A program made the translations under genes and the position numbers. A DNA stretch of 64,000 nt. Source: Oxyruncus cristatus. Taxonomy: Eukaryota > Chordata > Aves > Passeriformes > Cotingidae. Location of the stretch: the NCBI GenBank assembly GCA_013399855.1, contig VXAY01001313.1:1411084-1475083 (forward strand), given 5' to 3'. Numbering within the stretch: the first letter of the stretch is position 1; each line of letters opens with the position of its first letter. The notes under the pieces are model-generated. The model was given only the letters and a program-made list of their open reading frames with translations, searched no databases and was not told the DNA's origin. Positions 61,343-64,000 of the stretch are shown piece by piece.

Positions 61343-61771
61343 TCATATGGATGTTCCATGCGAGGGCTCCATCGCTTCTGGAATGACTCCCCCCGGCACG
61401 GACTGGAATGACATTGGGATGGGGGTTTTCACGGGGCTCTGACGAAATAGTCCTCCATTTGGTGACCTGTGTTTGCACTGTATGGAGGGCATGGTGGCTG
61501 AGCTGCTCAGGGGCAGCGGCAGGTTGCTGCCAGAGGCAGCTGTGAGTGTCCTGCTGGCACCATGAGTTGTCTGTTCTGGTAAAAAGGTGGTGACAGAAAG
61601 TTGCGTGTTCTGGTACTCGCGCACGGGCTCCAGGGTCTGGGCTGGCTGCATGCCACCGATCTCCAGGGCTGAGATTTCAATGGACGCTGGAGAGATTTGC
61701 TTGTGAGCTATGTCTTCGTCAATTAAACTGTTCATGCGTCTGTGGACCTGCTCCAGATTCACTTCTTTGTC
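61343..61771 (-). CDS. GRID1: GRID1 last coding exon: C-terminal tail of glutamate receptor delta-1 (GluD1), partial gene
   Basis: Encodes the last 142 residues of GluD1 and the TGA stop (61345-61343). The exon opens in frame with GAC AAA GAA GTG (Asp-Lys-Glu-Val) directly after an AG acceptor, and this peptide continues into [12 protein letters not shown], a sequence I recognise as the start of the GluD1 cytoplasmic tail. The tail is rich in Ser, Thr and Pro, has proline-directed sites at tail residues 27, 103, 112 and 116 (the last two in RQSPVKTP), and ends SHGTSI, a PDZ ligand like the one on GluD2. Known for the family: GluD1 is a postsynaptic receptor that links to presynaptic neurexin through cerebellins and organises synapses; the tail binds scaffold proteins. 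All upstream exons (amino-terminal domain, ligand-binding domain, M1-M4) lie outside the window, beyond 64000. The frame is intact, so nothing suggests a pseudogene. Identification is from remembered sequence, not a search, but the tail is distinctive. Confidence 0.96.
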   Translation of the reverse strand, partial: DKEVNLEQVHRRMNSLIDEDIAHKQISPASIEISALEIGGMQPAQTLEPVREYQNTQLSVTTFLPEQTTHGASRTLTAASGSNLPLPLSSSATMPSIQCKHRSPNGGLFRQSPVKTPIPMSFQSVPGGVIPEAMEPSHGTSI

Positions 61772-61795
61772 CTAGTGAGGAAGAAACCAGAACAA
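61772..61795 (-). other. GRID1: 3' splice site (acceptor) of the last GRID1 intron
   Basis: Read on the minus strand, a pyrimidine-rich run (TTCTGGTTTCTTCCTCAC) leads into TAG, with the AG at 61773-61772. The first exon base is G at 61771. This fixes the 5' end of the exon and explains why the open frame starts at an internal Val codon rather than a Met. Confidence 0.9.
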
Positions 61796-64000
61796 TCAGT
61801 CCAAACACAACCTCCAACCCCGTCTGGCCCCCCCTTGATTTTGTGTGTGTGACCAGACTTGCTGGTAAGTCGCTACATCACTTTGATTTCATCTGTGCCC
61901 ATGCAAAACCTCAAGGTCTGCCCAACATCTCCAGCTGCAAAACACACTGAATTAAAAACACCAGCTCAACCTCAGCCTGTAGAAGCCCCTGTGTTGCCAA
62001 TCCCATCCTCCTCATCAGTAAACAGATGGCTGTGGTTCAGCTAGCAGGATCTGGCACCAGGGACCAGCACATCCTTTGCTCACCTCGCACGAGCCAGAAA
62101 AAAAGCACATGCCAGATAAACAAGCAAAACTGGGACTCCAAATTCCAGTGAGCAGCTCACCCCTGTCTCATCTATATGCAGTGCATTTTCTAAAGAGTAC
62201 ATCAGTAAAATATGTCAGTAAAAAAACCCCTGACTTCAGGGTAGCTGCTTCGTGTGTCAGAATCTACTGGCCAGGGGTTGTGGTGGTGAAGAATTCTTCC
62301 CTTCCCATCAGGAAGCCTTGGGTCACCCATGAGGCAACATAGCCCTACTGGAGCAGCACTGAGAGAGAGCTACTCTGGGAACCCTCAGGAGGAGACCCCA
62401 TACTTGTGTTTTGAACAGTTACATGACAGACAGTGTGTGTCACCTTGACAGGTCATCTGGAAGAAGTCTGTCTGTGGTCAGAGCCTGGGAAAACAGTGCT
62501 GGTCTTTATATCATCTTCTGAAAACACGTTGCCTAAGGTTTCCAGACTAGTCTCTTCAATAGACTTTCAGGACCACTCACTGAACACATTTTAGCTTCCA
62601 TGAGGAAATAGAGTAGAAAAAGTTGTCTTTAAAGCCTGAAACAGCAAAGACCTGCAATGGTCTCTTCATCACCTCAGCACAGCACTCAGGATGCTCAAAC
62701 TGGAAAGCAACAAAACTGGCAAGGTCAAGTCAACCACCTGGGATGCTGAATGACTGAATTTTAACAGCTAGCATTGAATTGCCAGTAAAAAGGTATTGTA
62801 TTACAGAATTTCTCTACATTTCATAAAGCACAGCTATGACCTGCAGTTGTAGTTATTTGATGCAAGTGTATCATACAGCAGAATAGCAGCAAAGCATCTC
62901 TAAAAACCCAGAAACCCTGGAACTGGAGAAATTTCCTGCTCTGACAAAAACCTGTAATTACATTAGGCAGCCAGCAAGACCTAGGAAGTAGGACTACCTG
63001 AAAATTTTGTGTTCCAGTAATCCCTGACTGTCCAAAGTCAATGTGAGCTTAGACATTGGTTAAACCCCACACCAGCAATCTTACTGATTCACACCAAAAT
63101 CTTGGCACCAATCAGTGTCACTGCCACTCACTCCTCATAATCTTTTGCCACTGGTGTTCAGGTGGAGAGGAGAGAATTAAAATATTATACCAGTGGCATC
63201 TGCTAAGCAATTTTGCTTCCACCTGTAAATTGGAAAGTCAACTCCAAAGTCCTTGATTCCAGTCAATGTCAACTACAGATTCGATTCTAACCTTGTGATT
63301 TAACACCACTTCTACATTACTCAAGAACTGTTGAATTGCTGATCCCTGCATGGATTTGGAAATGAATTAGTGTTACATGATGTTGAGTCCAAACTTGTGT
63401 CCTTAGCTTAGGCTAAATCCATATTGATTTCAACTGGAGGGCAATTGCCCTGCAATTACAGGGCTGAGCTGCATGTTGCAACTTCTTTGCTAATCAGTAA
63501 AAAATGAACTCGTATTTAATTTACATCACAAATATACCAAAATCCCAGTGAAGCTCCCAGAAACCCGGGGGATATAATCTTCCTCACCAAAAAAACAACC
63601 TATTTTTCTTAAAAATGCTGCTTTTTCAGCCAAATCCTCTAATCAGATAATCTGACTTGAAGAAAATCAATGGATAATAAATAAAATAATGAACTTTTTT
63701 GACATAAAGGGATCACACAACACCTGATCAGATAACCCCTCCAACTTCATTAAGTCCTTCTTTCCAACAACCATACCTGACCTGCCAGGCTCTTCATTCA
63801 ATACATTAGACAATTAAGCTGGCCATAACTCAGAGGCTCTTTCATGAACTCTGTAGCTAGGTAAATTAAGGATTTGTGGTACAGCAGCCAGAGGATTACA
63901 CGGATTTATTAATAATTTCCTTTGTTTCTCCTTCTTGAAGTAAAATTGTGGACTGGGGACAAGGATGAGAAAAGTTTTTATATTATTCCCTGATGAGAGG
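61772..64000 (-). other. GRID1: Last GRID1 intron, 3' part
   Basis: This stretch lies upstream of the terminal exon in transcript direction. No other GRID1 exon is recognisable, so the penultimate exon and its donor site lie beyond the window end. The sequence is ordinary mixed-composition intron. Short open frames on the plus strand here show no codon structure or known domain. A stretch around 63410-63445 faintly resembles the arms of the old hairpin elements seen at 57-59 kb, but too weakly to annotate. Confidence 0.85.

Noticed and set aside
61005..61442. 145-codon plus-strand open frame over the GRID1 stop region
   Set aside because: Antisense shadow of the GRID1 exon and of the T-rich 3' UTR sequence.
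63240..63445. Possible further MITE fossils in the GRID1 intron
   Set aside because: Words such as TTGATTTCAACTGGAGG are only faintly similar to the hairpin families and no inverted partner is evident.
1..64000. CRISPR arrays, operons, prophage or bacterial defence genes
   Set aside because: No regularly spaced repeats, no long coding frames and no bacterial gene density; composition and repeats are avian.

Overview
This window is vertebrate nuclear DNA and almost certainly from a bird. Three things show this. The only protein-coding sequence I recognise is the last coding exon of GRID1 (glutamate receptor ionotropic delta-1, GluD1) on the minus strand at 61343-61771, closed by a consensus splice acceptor. 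A 5'-truncated CR1 LINE of avian type lies at about 22506-22850. A decayed avian-type endogenous retrovirus LTR lies at about 43745-44412. There is no prokaryotic gene organisation: open frames are short, scattered over all frames, and look like chance.

Layout: 64000 down to 61772 is the 3' part of the last GRID1 intron. 61771-61343 encodes the 142-residue C-terminal cytoplasmic tail of GluD1, ending in the PDZ-binding residues GTSI. Below 61343 is the GRID1 3' UTR, whose far end cannot be fixed from sequence; candidate poly(A) hexamers are marked. From roughly 59 kb to position 1 is non-coding downstream sequence. In human, GRID1 is followed on this side by a long gene desert before CCSER2, and the lack of any recognisable exon here fits the same arrangement in the bird.

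The non-coding part holds: a cluster of very old, hairpin-forming, MITE-like fossils just beyond GRID1 (57.4-58.9 kb) and two isolated single arms (about 12.57 and 36.95 kb); the CR1 and the LTR, both on the minus strand; a perfect 33-bp tandem duplication at 5.4 kb; several A/C-rich or T/G-rich low-complexity tracts; AT and TAA microsatellites; and stretches rich in homeodomain/POU-type motifs (best at 33.54-33.90 kb and 59.40-59.85 kb) that are candidates for conserved regulatory elements of this gene-poor domain.

I found no new enzymatic, defence or mobile system. The most useful leads are the candidate conserved enhancers, the fossil MITE cluster next to the 3' end of a synaptic receptor gene, and AU-rich or hairpin features likely to fall within the GRID1 3' UTR. 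Family assignments for repeats rest on remembered consensus patterns and were not checked by search.
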